The position numbers and the translations under genes are program-made. The notes beneath the pieces are model-generated. The model was not told the origin of the DNA. It saw only the letters and a program-made list of their open reading frames with translations, and ran no database searches. Source: Sinorhizobium sp. (GTDB lineage Bacteria > Pseudomonadota > Alphaproteobacteria > Rhizobiales > Rhizobiaceae). Taken from it: DNA of 8,363 bases. The stretch lies in NCBI GenBank assembly GCA_031178305.1, contig JAPSJG010000151.1, forward strand, positions 1 through 8,363, given 5' to 3'. Position 1 is the first letter of the stretch; each line of letters begins with the position of its first letter. Of this stretch, positions 1-4,995 are shown piece after piece.

Positions 1-113
1 AGCTCGTAATCGGGCGCGATGTCCGTATAGCGTTCGATCAACCCGCCAACAGCGGATGAAAGGCAAGGCGCGAGCCCCCCTGCCGTCAGCATTGCGACTT
101 TCTTCTTGGCCAT
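1..113 (-). CDS. pfp: Pyrophosphate-dependent 6-phosphofructokinase, N-terminal part (runs off left edge)
   Basis: Read on the minus strand from the ATG at 113, the sequence encodes 37 residues beginning MAKKKVAMLTAGGLAPCLSS and stays open to the window edge. The GGLAPCLSSAVGG stretch (residues 12-24) corresponds to the nucleotide-binding glycine loop at the start of phosphofructokinases, in the variant I recall from rhizobial enzymes annotated as PPi-dependent (pfp). That family reversibly converts fructose-6-phosphate to fructose-1,6-bisphosphate with pyrophosphate in the cytoplasm. The start is well supported: a perfect AAGGAGG Shine-Dalgarno lies at 124-118, four bases before the ATG. The gene diverges from the J-domain gene at 558. 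The catalytic core and the residues that separate ATP from PPi use are outside the window, so the donor is inferred from similarity alone. Confidence 0.85.
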   Translation of the reverse strand, partial: MAKKKVAMLTAGGLAPCLSSAVGGLIERYTDIAPDYE

Positions 114-125
114 GTTTCCTCCTTG

Positions 126-176
126 GGATTTCGACATCGGGCGATCGGCCGAAAGGACCGTCCGCGGTCCAAATCC
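126..176 (-). promoter_or_regulatory. Nested hairpins in the pfp leader
   Basis: GGACCG (155-160) and CGGTCC (165-170) form a 6-bp stem with a TCCG loop. Around it GGATTT (126-131) can pair with AAATCC (171-176). In the pfp transcript the outer arm lies immediately upstream of the Shine-Dalgarno (124-118), so folding could affect ribosome access. This is structure seen by eye; no regulator is known to me. Confidence 0.35.
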
Positions 177-202
177 TTGCCTCGGTAAAGTCTATCGTGG
201 GT

Positions 203-309
203 CTACAGCGCCGCACGTCTTATCAGACGCGCAAAGGCCGCTGTAGCACTTTGAATTGATGCATGTCTTTCTCCTTAAATCGAGGTCGATTTAAGGAGAC
301 ATGCAGTAG
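203..309. repeat. RIME1-like intergenic mosaic element (two large palindromes)
   Basis: The first dyad has outer arms CTACAGCG (203-210) and CGCTGTAG (239-246) enclosing GCaCGTCT / AGACGcGC (213-220, 225-232) around a TATC loop. The second is a near-perfect palindrome: 260-283 pairs with 286-305, with only a four-base insertion in the left arm (TTTC region) and a GG centre. GAATTG (253-258) and CAATTC (312-317) may extend it. The size (about 107 bp), the two-palindrome architecture and the connecting word TAGCACTTTGAATTG match my memory of RIME1, the Rhizobium-specific intergenic mosaic element described in Sinorhizobium meliloti. These elements do not code for proteins and are dispersed in many copies between genes. 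Copy number in this genome cannot be seen from one window. Confidence 0.75.
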
Positions 310-317
310 CGCAATTC

Positions 318-557
318 CGACGGAATTAAAATGTCGGGCTGTGGACGCCGTAAAAGTTGAAGCGCCGCAGGGGGCGAATTCATGGCTCGATTTTTGCGTG
401 CATCGCGGCCACGCGAATTCGATTGCGATTTACGGCCGTATCATTTATTGAGGGCCTTCACGATTCCGTCATTCCATGGCGTTTTTGCGCCGCAGCCGCT
501 TGCAATTTGCCACCACATCTGGCCATGCTCGGTGGTGGACAGGGAACAACCGCACTC
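318..557. other. Intergenic remainder upstream of the TerB/J-domain gene
   Basis: Together with 114-317 this makes a 444-bp divergent intergenic region. This part is more AT-rich than the flanking genes (for example around 400-455) and contains one GATTC (GANTC-type CcrM site) at 462-466. The promoter of the 558 gene should lie here, but I see no convincing -35/-10 pair. Frames that stay open through it (for example 357-557 in phase with the downstream gene) encode basic, low-complexity peptides without domain character and look like chance. Confidence 0.4.
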
Positions 558-1265
558 ATGTCATTCTGGGACAACCTCCTAAAGATCGTCACGGCCACCG
601 GCAATGCGCTCACGGGTGTGGTCGAGGCGGTCCGCACCCTCTTCGAGGGCGATCCGGAAACGCGCCGGAAGGTTGCGTTCTCGGTCGCCATGATCGCCCT
701 TTCAGCGAAGATGGCGAAGGCCGACGGCATCGTGGACGAGGCGGAGGTCGCGGCCTTTCGCGATATCTTCAGGTTTCCCGCGGATCAGGCGAAGAATGTC
801 GCGCGCCTTTACAATCTCGCGCGCCAGGATGTCGCCGGGTTCGAGGCCTATGCGGAGAAGATGGCTTCGCTCTGCTCTTCCTGCGAGCGCAATTGCCCGA
901 TTCTCGAAGACATTGTCGACGGCCTTTTCCACATCGCCAAGTCCGACGGCGCCGTCCATGAGAAGGAGCTTGCCTTCCTATTGCGGGTCGCCGAAATCTT
1001 CAAGATGGAAGAGGCGCGTTTCCAGCGCATCATGGCGCGCCACGTGCATGCCGACGATCGCGACCCCTATCAGGTTCTCGGCGTTTCGCCAAAGGACGAT
1101 TTCGCCGAGATTCGCAAGCGCTACCGCGTGCTCGTTTCCGAAAACCATCCGGACATGTTGGTTGCACGCGGCGTCCCGCAGGAGTTTCATGCGATCGCCA
1201 ATGATCGCATGGCGGCGTTGAATGCTGCCTATGAGGCGATCGAGAGAGAACGTCGCGCTGCATGA
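558..1265 (+). CDS. TerB-domain plus C-terminal J-domain protein (DjlA-like co-chaperone)
   Basis: This 235-residue protein has two recognisable parts. Residues about 35-155 are helical and carry two similar acidic motifs, KADGIVDEAE (54-63) and KSDGAVHEKE (128-137), typical of the TerB/DjlA-N fold. Residues 169-232 form a J domain with YQVLGV, a basic helix (IRKRYRVLV) and the HPD tripeptide at 197-199, which stimulates Hsp70/DnaK ATPase. The order TerB then J is that of DjlA, but DjlA of E. coli starts with a membrane anchor, whereas residues 1-28 here are only amphipathic. The protein is therefore probably cytosolic or peripheral. I chose the ATG at 558 because homologue-like sequence (MSFWDNLLK) starts there and a GGACAGGG purine run lies upstream; an in-frame start at 357 would add non-domain sequence. 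A three-cysteine cluster (C106, C109, C113) sits between the two acidic motifs. The stop overlaps the amidase start, so the two are probably co-translated. Confidence 0.85.
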   Translation: MSFWDNLLKIVTATGNALTGVVEAVRTLFEGDPETRRKVAFSVAMIALSAKMAKADGIVDEAEVAAFRDIFRFPADQAKNVARLYNLARQDVAGFEAYAEKMASLCSSCERNCPILEDIVDGLFHIAKSDGAVHEKELAFLLRVAEIFKMEEARFQRIMARHVHADDRDPYQVLGVSPKDDFAEIRKRYRVLVSENHPDMLVARGVPQEFHAIANDRMAALNAAYEAIERERRAA

Positions 1266-2026
1266 CCTCGAATAGCTGCGATTTCGCCGGCGCCCGCTTG
1301 GTGCCGTCGCCCAATCATGGGGAGCGCTCCGGCGACCGCCGGCCGGATATGATCCTCCTCCATTACACGGGCATGGAGACGTCGGCCGCGGCGCTCGACT
1401 GGCTCTGTCGTGAGGAAAGCCAAGTTTCGTGCCACTATTTCGTGCACGAGGACGGACGCATCGACCAGCTCGTGCCTGAAGAGCGGCGCGCCTGGCATGC
1501 TGGCAAGAGCTTCTGGAAGGGCGAGACCGACATCAATTCCTGTTCGATCGGGATAGAGATCGCCAATCCGGGGCACCCCGGAGGACTGCCGGACTTCCCG
1601 GAACGGCAGATCGAGGCGGTCGTGGAATTGTGTCGGGACTGTGGCGAACGCTGGCAAATCGCCCCGGAAAGGGTGCTTGCACATAGCGATGTCGCGCCGA
1701 TTCGCAAGGTCGATCCAGGAGAAAAATTCCCGTGGGGTGAGCTTTTTCGTCGCGGGGTCGGACATTGGGTCGAGCCGGCACCCGTCGGCGGCGGACGCTA
1801 CTTCCAGCGCGGCGACCGTGGACAGCCGGTCGAAGCCTTGCAGTCGATGCTCTCTCTTTACGGCTATGCCGTTGAAATTACGGGGATTTTCTGTGACAGA
1901 ACCGAGGGCGCGGTGGCGGCTTTCCAGCGGCATTTCCGGCAATCTCGAGTGGATGGCATCGCCGACGTTTCTACCCTCGATACGCTCCACCGGTTGCTTG
2001 CCGGCCTGCCGAATCTCGGCGTCTAG
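1262..2026 (+). CDS. N-acetylmuramoyl-L-alanine amidase (Amidase_2) with C-terminal peptidoglycan-binding domain
   Basis: This 254-residue protein cleaves the amide bond between N-acetylmuramic acid and L-alanine in peptidoglycan or muropeptides. Residues about 25-160 form the Amidase_2/AmpD fold: LLHYTG gives zinc ligand H34, AHSDVAP gives H141, and KVDPG gives D151. K149, two before the Asp, and E99 (GIEI) match the AmpD catalytic Lys and Glu. Residues about 178-250 form a PG_binding_1 helical domain (RGDRGQPVEALQ, then GIFCDRTEGAVAAFQ). Domain order is like E. coli AmiD, yet there is no signal peptide or lipobox, which fits cytoplasmic AmpD-type recycling better. The ATG overlaps the preceding stop as ATGA, implying translational coupling with the TerB/J-domain gene. 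It could be annotated as ampD or amiD; I leave the symbol open because compartment and substrate are undecided. Confidence 0.92.
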   Translation: MTSNSCDFAGARLVPSPNHGERSGDRRPDMILLHYTGMETSAAALDWLCREESQVSCHYFVHEDGRIDQLVPEERRAWHAGKSFWKGETDINSCSIGIEIANPGHPGGLPDFPERQIEAVVELCRDCGERWQIAPERVLAHSDVAPIRKVDPGEKFPWGELFRRGVGHWVEPAPVGGGRYFQRGDRGQPVEALQSMLSLYGYAVEITGIFCDRTEGAVAAFQRHFRQSRVDGIADVSTLDTLHRLLAGLPNLGV

Positions 2027-2251
2027 GTCGCGATTTTCGCTTGCACTAAATTAGCGCCTTCGAAGCTTTTTTCCCCAAATTTTTCGCGTTGCCACATGTT
2101 TACCATGATGGCTAAGTCTTTTTCAGCGCGTCAACCGCAGGGAAAACGGCGTCGAGCGTCGCGTCCCTGTCAATAAAAACGATCGGGAAATCGGTCGTGG
2201 CGGTGGGGTGCGCCGTCCGATCAGTTCCCCAGACCGGAGACTCCAAACTAC
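2027..2251 (+). other. Intergenic region upstream of the lytic transglycosylase
   Basis: This is a 225-bp spacer. A T-run at 2067-2072 follows only weak dyad sequence (CTTCGAAG), so a terminator for the amidase gene is not convincing. The stretch 2085-2135 is AT-rich relative to the genes and is the likely promoter area; it includes the CtrA-like word listed separately. No small gene is apparent. Confidence 0.4.
2099..2106 (+). promoter_or_regulatory. Possible CtrA half-site (TTTACCAT)
   Basis: TTTACCAT differs by one base from TTAACCAT, the CtrA half-site word known from Caulobacter and Sinorhizobium. It lies about 150 bp before the transglycosylase start, in AT-rich sequence. One 8-mer with a mismatch is weak evidence. 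Confidence 0.22.
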
Positions 2252-2782
2252 ATGAGAAGATCGTCTGTTGCTGCGGTGGCGGCATGCCTTGGCATGTCCT
2301 TCGCCGGGATGGGTACGTCGTATGCAGGGGAAATCGACAAAACCATCAAGACCTCATCGCTCGAGTCCGTTTCCAGGACGACGGGATTTCCAAAACCTTC
2401 CCTTTCGCTTGGCGGGACTGAGTTTACCATCCTTATTCAATCCTACGCCAAGCAATATGGCGTTCCTATCGATCTCGCCCATGCCATCGTGAAGGTCGAA
2501 AGCAACTTCGACGCAGAGGCACGGGGGCGCGCCGGCGAGATCGGCCTCATGCAGATCAAGCCAGCCACTGCCCGCATGATGGGCTATTCCGGGAGCGCCA
2601 AGGGCCTCTTCGATCCGGAAACCAACATCAAGTTCGGCATGAAGTATCTCGCCAAGGCGCATGAGCTTTCCGGCGGCACGACGTGCGGCACGGTGCTGAA
2701 ATACAATGCAGGCCATGGCGCCAAGCGGATGAACCCGATTTCGAAGGCTTACTGCGGCAAGGTTCAGAGCATTCTCAACTAG
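2252..2782 (+). CDS. Secreted lytic transglycosylase, SLT family (small)
   Basis: This 176-residue protein is predicted to cleave the MurNAc-GlcNAc glycosidic bond of peptidoglycan with formation of 1,6-anhydro-MurNAc, in the periplasm. Residues 1-25 are a signal peptide: basic RR, a hydrophobic Ala/Val/Met core, and a signal peptidase I site after SYA (23-25). A lipobox reading (VAAC at 9-12) is formally possible but the hydrophobic stretch before it is too short. The SLT domain covers about 58-165. The catalytic Glu is E83 in VKVESNFD, followed by the GLMQI motif (98-102), the DPETNIKFGMKYL segment, and YNAG (151-154). C145 and C168 could form a disulfide. It is single-domain, much shorter than Slt70. 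The start is supported by GGAGA at 2236-2240. A palindromic element begins at the stop codon and probably ends the transcript. Confidence 0.92.
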   Translation: MRRSSVAAVAACLGMSFAGMGTSYAGEIDKTIKTSSLESVSRTTGFPKPSLSLGGTEFTILIQSYAKQYGVPIDLAHAIVKVESNFDAEARGRAGEIGLMQIKPATARMMGYSGSAKGLFDPETNIKFGMKYLAKAHELSGGTTCGTVLKYNAGHGAKRMNPISKAYCGKVQSILN

Positions 2783-2830
2783 CGCGGGATGAGGAAAAGC
2801 GTGTGCGGCTTTCCGCCCGCATCAAGCGCT
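2781..2830. repeat. Imperfect palindrome at the transglycosylase stop; likely 3' hairpin
   Basis: Nested arms: AGCGC (2781-2785) with GCGCT (2826-2830), GATG (2788-2791) with CATC (2820-2823), and GGAAAAGC (2793-2800) with GCTTTCC (2808-2814, one bulged A) around a GTGTGCG loop. The sequence is of a type I remember as common after genes in Rhizobiaceae. It begins within the stop codon and has no T-run, so it is more likely an RNA 3'-end or dispersed repeat than a classic terminator. Confidence 0.6.
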
Positions 2831-2835
2831 AATGA

Positions 2836-2874
2836 CTTTAGATCGATCCGACCTAAAATCATCGTGATCTAAAG
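2836..2874. repeat. Inverted repeat CTTTAGATC / GATCTAAAG
   Basis: The 9-bp perfect arms (2836-2844, 2866-2874) flank a 21-bp spacer containing a third related word, CCTAAAATC (2852-2860), and a GATCGATC palindrome (2841-2848). It lies directly after the 2781-2830 palindrome, so the two probably form one two-part intergenic mosaic similar in layout to the element at 203-309. Similar words recur between genes in rhizobial genomes as far as I recall. Confidence 0.6.
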
Positions 2875-3047
2875 CGACGGGGGTTTTCTCCGAGCAGGCC
2901 GTTGCAAATGCCGTCTCCTGGCGTCCTTTGGACCCAAGGACATAGCCGGATAGGTCTCGCGTTCCGGCCAATTTTTCCCATGCACCTCTGTGCCGTTGCG
3001 CAGACGTCGTGCTATTGCCGCAGCGTTGCGAACAAGCGGGGAAACGC

Positions 3048-4235
3048 ATGTCGGAAGGCTTTGATTTCGTCGTCGTAGGCAAGGGCATGATGGGCGCAGC
3101 GGCGGCGCGTCACTTAAGCCTCTCGGGCGCGATCGTCGCTCTTGTCGGCCCGGACGAGCCGGACGACTGGGCGAATCACCGCGGCGTCTTTGCCAGCCAC
3201 TACGACAATGCCCGCATCACCCGCACCATCGACAATGATCCGGTCTGGGCGCGGCTTGCCCGCCGGTCCATCGACCGATACCCGGAAATCTCTGAAGCGA
3301 GCGGCATCGACTTCTATTTCGAAGTCGGTTGCCTAATCGCGGCGCCGGCCCACGGAAGCGAGTTCGACTATCTCGAGAGGGTGGAGCGCGCCCGCGACCG
3401 GCTTCAGGTCGAGGCGCCGTTCATCGGTGGCGGCGATCTTCTCGAGCGGTTTCCCTGGTTTCGTTTCCCGGACGGCTATGCCGGCATCCACGAGGCGAGG
3501 GGGGCCGGATACGTCAACCCGCGGGCGCTGGTCCGGGCCCAGACGATCGCAGCGGAGAAATCCGGTGCGCAGGTCATCCGTTCCGAAGTGATTTCCGTCG
3601 TTGAAGACGCAGATCATGTTCGGGTAATGACCGCAGGCGGGGCCGTCGTCCGAGCGGGACGCGCACTCATCGCGGCGGGCGGTTTCTCGCTTTCTACGGC
3701 ACTCATGCCGAGACCGATCGATCTAGCGGTGAAGGCACGCACCGTGCTCTTCGCCGAAGTCGGCGAAGCGGATCTTCGCGACTTCAAGGGCATGCCGTCC
3801 CTGATCGTGACAGCGCCGGAGCAGGAGAGGAGCCATTATCTGCTGCCGCCGGTTGCCTATGCCGATGACAAACATTACATCAAGATCGGCGGCGATCCGA
3901 CCGACCGGGTACTTGGCAGCGAAGCGGCGGTACGGGACTGGTTCCGCAGCGAAGCCAGCGCCCAGGCGGCGGCCCATATGCGTGGGCTGCTTGAAGAGGT
4001 GATCCCGGGTTTCAGGCCCGTGTCGACACATTTCGCGCCCTGCGTCACGTCGTTCACCCGCCACGGCTATCCCTACATCGGCTTTGCGAGCGATCGCATC
4101 GCCGTTCTGACGGGCGGCAACGGTCAGGCCGCCAAGAGTTCCGACGAGATCGGCAGGCTTGGCGCCTCGCTCGTCATGGATGGCCGACTGGATGCGACCG
4201 AGTACGAGACAGATTTCGCTGTCGCATTCCGTTAG
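3048..4235 (+). CDS. FAD-dependent oxidoreductase, DAO / monomeric sarcosine oxidase-like family
   Basis: This 395-residue flavoprotein probably oxidises the C-N bond of an amine or amino acid, giving H2O2. The N-terminus has the Rossmann dinucleotide fold: FDFVVVGKGMMG with GxGxxG at 11-16. SHYDNARITR (50-59) resembles the segment of monomeric sarcosine oxidase and N-methyltryptophan oxidase that contacts flavin (SHxxxxRxxR). A second FAD-contact motif is ALIAAGGFS (about 206-214), and the C-terminal GGNGQAAKSS matches the end of DAO proteins. C332 in APCVTSFTRHGYPYIG lies where this subfamily attaches FAD covalently through cysteine. Length fits the family (about 370-400). No signal peptide is visible, so it is cytoplasmic. 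The ATG at 3048 is preferred over one at 3009 because a GCGGGGAA purine run precedes it and the FAD fold follows at once. Substrate is not determinable from sequence; it stands alone between rhizobial repeats and rnpB. Confidence 0.85.
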   Translation: MSEGFDFVVVGKGMMGAAAARHLSLSGAIVALVGPDEPDDWANHRGVFASHYDNARITRTIDNDPVWARLARRSIDRYPEISEASGIDFYFEVGCLIAAPAHGSEFDYLERVERARDRLQVEAPFIGGGDLLERFPWFRFPDGYAGIHEARGAGYVNPRALVRAQTIAAEKSGAQVIRSEVISVVEDADHVRVMTAGGAVVRAGRALIAAGGFSLSTALMPRPIDLAVKARTVLFAEVGEADLRDFKGMPSLIVTAPEQERSHYLLPPVAYADDKHYIKIGGDPTDRVLGSEAAVRDWFRSEASAQAAAHMRGLLEEVIPGFRPVSTHFAPCVTSFTRHGYPYIGFASDRIAVLTGGNGQAAKSSDEIGRLGASLVMDGRLDATEYETDFAVAFR

Positions 4236-4289
4236 ACCGAGGCGGAGCCAAAGGCCAACGCGATTTTTCTGGCGCTTGCCGGCTCGGTC
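4235..4289 (+). terminator. Possible hairpin after the oxidoreductase gene
   Basis: GACCGAG (4235-4241) and CTCGGTC (4283-4289) are perfect 7-bp arms, starting at the stop codon. GAGCC (4245-4249) can instead pair with GGCTC (4281-4285). A T5 run (4263-4268) lies inside the loop, not after the stem, so this is not a standard terminator. The same 60 bp must also supply the rnpB promoter, for which I see no clear -35/-10. Confidence 0.3.
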
Positions 4290-4296
4290 GGTTAAT

Positions 4297-4708
4297 GAGC
4301 CTCTGCCAGTTGGCCGGGCAGCCGCGCCCCGCAAGCGCCGAAAGGCAGCGGGGTGAGGAAAGTCCGGGCTCCACGGAAACACGGTGCCGGATAACGTCCG
4401 GCGGGGGCGACCCCAGGGAAAGTGCCACAGAAAGCAAACCGCTCCGCTTCACGGAGTAAGGGTGAAAGGGTGGGGTAAGAGCCCACCGCGGCCATGGCGA
4501 CATGGACGGCACGGTAAACCCCACCGGGAGCAAGACCGAATAGGGATGACACGGGCGCGCAAGCGCCCAGCCGGTTTCCAGGCGCGTCATCCGGGTGGGT
4601 TGCACGAGGCTGCGCGCAAGCGTAGTCCCAGATGAATGGCTGCCACGTTCCGTTTCCTTCGGGAGGCGGGGCCATACAGAACCCGGCTTACAGGCCAACT
4701 GGCGATTT
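4297..4708 (+). ncRNA. rnpB: RNase P RNA, bacterial type A
   Basis: This is the catalytic RNA of RNase P, which removes 5' leaders from pre-tRNAs together with the RnpA protein. Universally conserved segments are present in order: GAGGAAAGTCCGGGCTCC (4355-4372), AAGGGTGAAAGGGTGGGGTA (4458-4477), CACGGTAAAC (4510-4519), GAGCAAGACCGAATAGGG (4528-4545), AGATGAATGGCTGCC (4630-4644) and ACAGAACCCGGCTTA (4676-4690). Helix P1 is a perfect 11-bp pairing of 4305-4315 (GCCAGTTGGCC) with 4693-4703 (GGCCAACTGGC), which fixes the extent. Another clear helix is GGATGAC (4544-4550) with GTCATCC (4586-4592), capped by a GGGCGCGCAAGCGCCC hairpin. About 410 nt is normal for alphaproteobacteria. The exact 5' and 3' ends are estimates, uncertain by about 5-10 nt. 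It is transcribed in the same direction as mraZ downstream. Confidence 0.97.
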
Positions 4709-4720
4709 TCTTCTCATTTT
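4693..4720 (+). terminator. T-rich 3' end of rnpB
   Basis: The 3' strand of P1 (4693-4703) is followed by interrupted T-runs through 4720 (ATTTTC, TTCTCATTTT). A strong helix then a U-rich tail would allow intrinsic termination, though the T-run is broken by C and A. Confidence 0.4.
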
Positions 4721-4723
4721 CAA

Positions 4724-4759
4724 GCGCGGCTTCTCGGGCAGGTCCCGGGAAAGCCGTGT
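4724..4759 (+). other. Hairpin downstream of rnpB
   Basis: CGGCTT (4727-4732) pairs with AAGCCG (4751-4756), and inside it CGGG (4735-4738) with CCCG (4744-4747), around a short loop; GU pairs extend the base. It lacks a following T-run. It may back up rnpB termination or protect a 3' end; function is inferred only from position. Confidence 0.4.
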
Positions 4760-4892
4760 GCAATTGCGTCTCAGCGCATCAGAGGTGTCGCGCCTCCAGC
4801 GAGTTTGCCCGCGGCACGATCGCCTCCGGCCCCGTGCATTTCGTCGCAGCAAGCGCATTCGCTCAGGATTCCAAGGCCTTGGGGGCGCGGCC
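4760..4892. other. Intergenic sequence between rnpB and the mra control region, no recognised content
   Basis: The whole rnpB-mraZ gap is about 460 bp. This GC-rich part holds one GATTC (4867-4871, GANTC-type CcrM site) and no convincing gene; open frames through it encode Arg/Ser/Pro-rich peptides typical of chance GC-rich reading. Confidence 0.35.
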
Positions 4893-4907
4893 GTAACTCT
4901 TCGTTAA
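4893..4907 (+). promoter_or_regulatory. Possible CtrA-type site GTAA-N7-TTAA
   Basis: GTAA (4893-4896), seven bases, then TTAA (4904-4907) fits the CtrA consensus TTAA-N7-TTAA except for one base. A further TTAA at 4910-4913 makes the dyad GTTAA-AC-TTAAC (4903-4914). It lies in the AT-rich patch upstream of the mra promoter area. CtrA controls division genes in several alphaproteobacteria, but AT-rich sequence gives such matches by chance. Confidence 0.28.
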
Positions 4908-4959
4908 ACTTAACAACCTATCAATATTTGTTCATTCGGAGGTGTTCATTGCGAGCTTC

Positions 4960-4995
4960 TCCCATTGACGCCCATATGGTCCCATGTTATCCCAT
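4960..4995 (-). promoter_or_regulatory. Array of four MraZ boxes upstream of mraZ
   Basis: CCCAT occurs at 4961, 4971, 4981 and 4991, exactly 10 bp apart, with unrelated 5-bp spacers between. On the minus strand it reads ATGGG-N5 four times. MraZ of E. coli is known to bind direct TGGGN repeats with 5-nt spacers upstream of its own gene and to repress the mra operon. The period of about one helical turn suits a ring-shaped MraZ oligomer binding one DNA face. The array ends 176 bp before mraZ. Confidence 0.85.
4965..4992 (+). promoter_or_regulatory. Candidate sigma-70 promoter inside the MraZ boxes
   Basis: TTGACG (4965-4970) is a near-consensus -35. TTATCC (4987-4992), 16 bp downstream, is a modest -10. 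Both fall within the MraZ box array, so bound MraZ would block RNA polymerase. It implies a 5' leader of about 170 nt before mraZ. The -10 is weak and the start site is unmeasured. Confidence 0.4.

Noticed and set aside
203..317. Inverted repeats as an insertion sequence or attachment site
   Set aside because: No transposase or integrase gene and no flanking target duplication are seen; the two-palindrome form fits a non-coding intergenic mosaic repeat.
263..451. 62-codon plus-strand frame starting in the RIME1-like palindrome
   Set aside because: Its first part is the repeat itself and the purine-rich sequence upstream is part of the palindrome; no conserved protein feature is visible.
1229..1990. 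253-codon minus-strand frame opposite the amidase gene
   Set aside because: The plus strand has zinc ligands and a peptidoglycan-binding domain in order; the antisense translation shows no family features.
2260..2287. Lipoprotein reading of the transglycosylase (VAAC at residues 9-12)
   Set aside because: The hydrophobic stretch before Cys12 is too short for a lipoprotein signal, and a good signal peptidase I site (SYA at 23-25) follows a full-length hydrophobic core.
3723..4382. 219-codon minus-strand frame over the oxidoreductase end and rnpB start
   Set aside because: It runs across a functional RNA gene and the oxidoreductase C-terminus; the translation is Arg-rich and without motifs.
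4174..4698. Minus-strand frames across rnpB (174 and 127 codons)
   Set aside because: They lie opposite the conserved RNase P RNA. Such antisense frames in structured RNA genes are a known source of false protein annotations.
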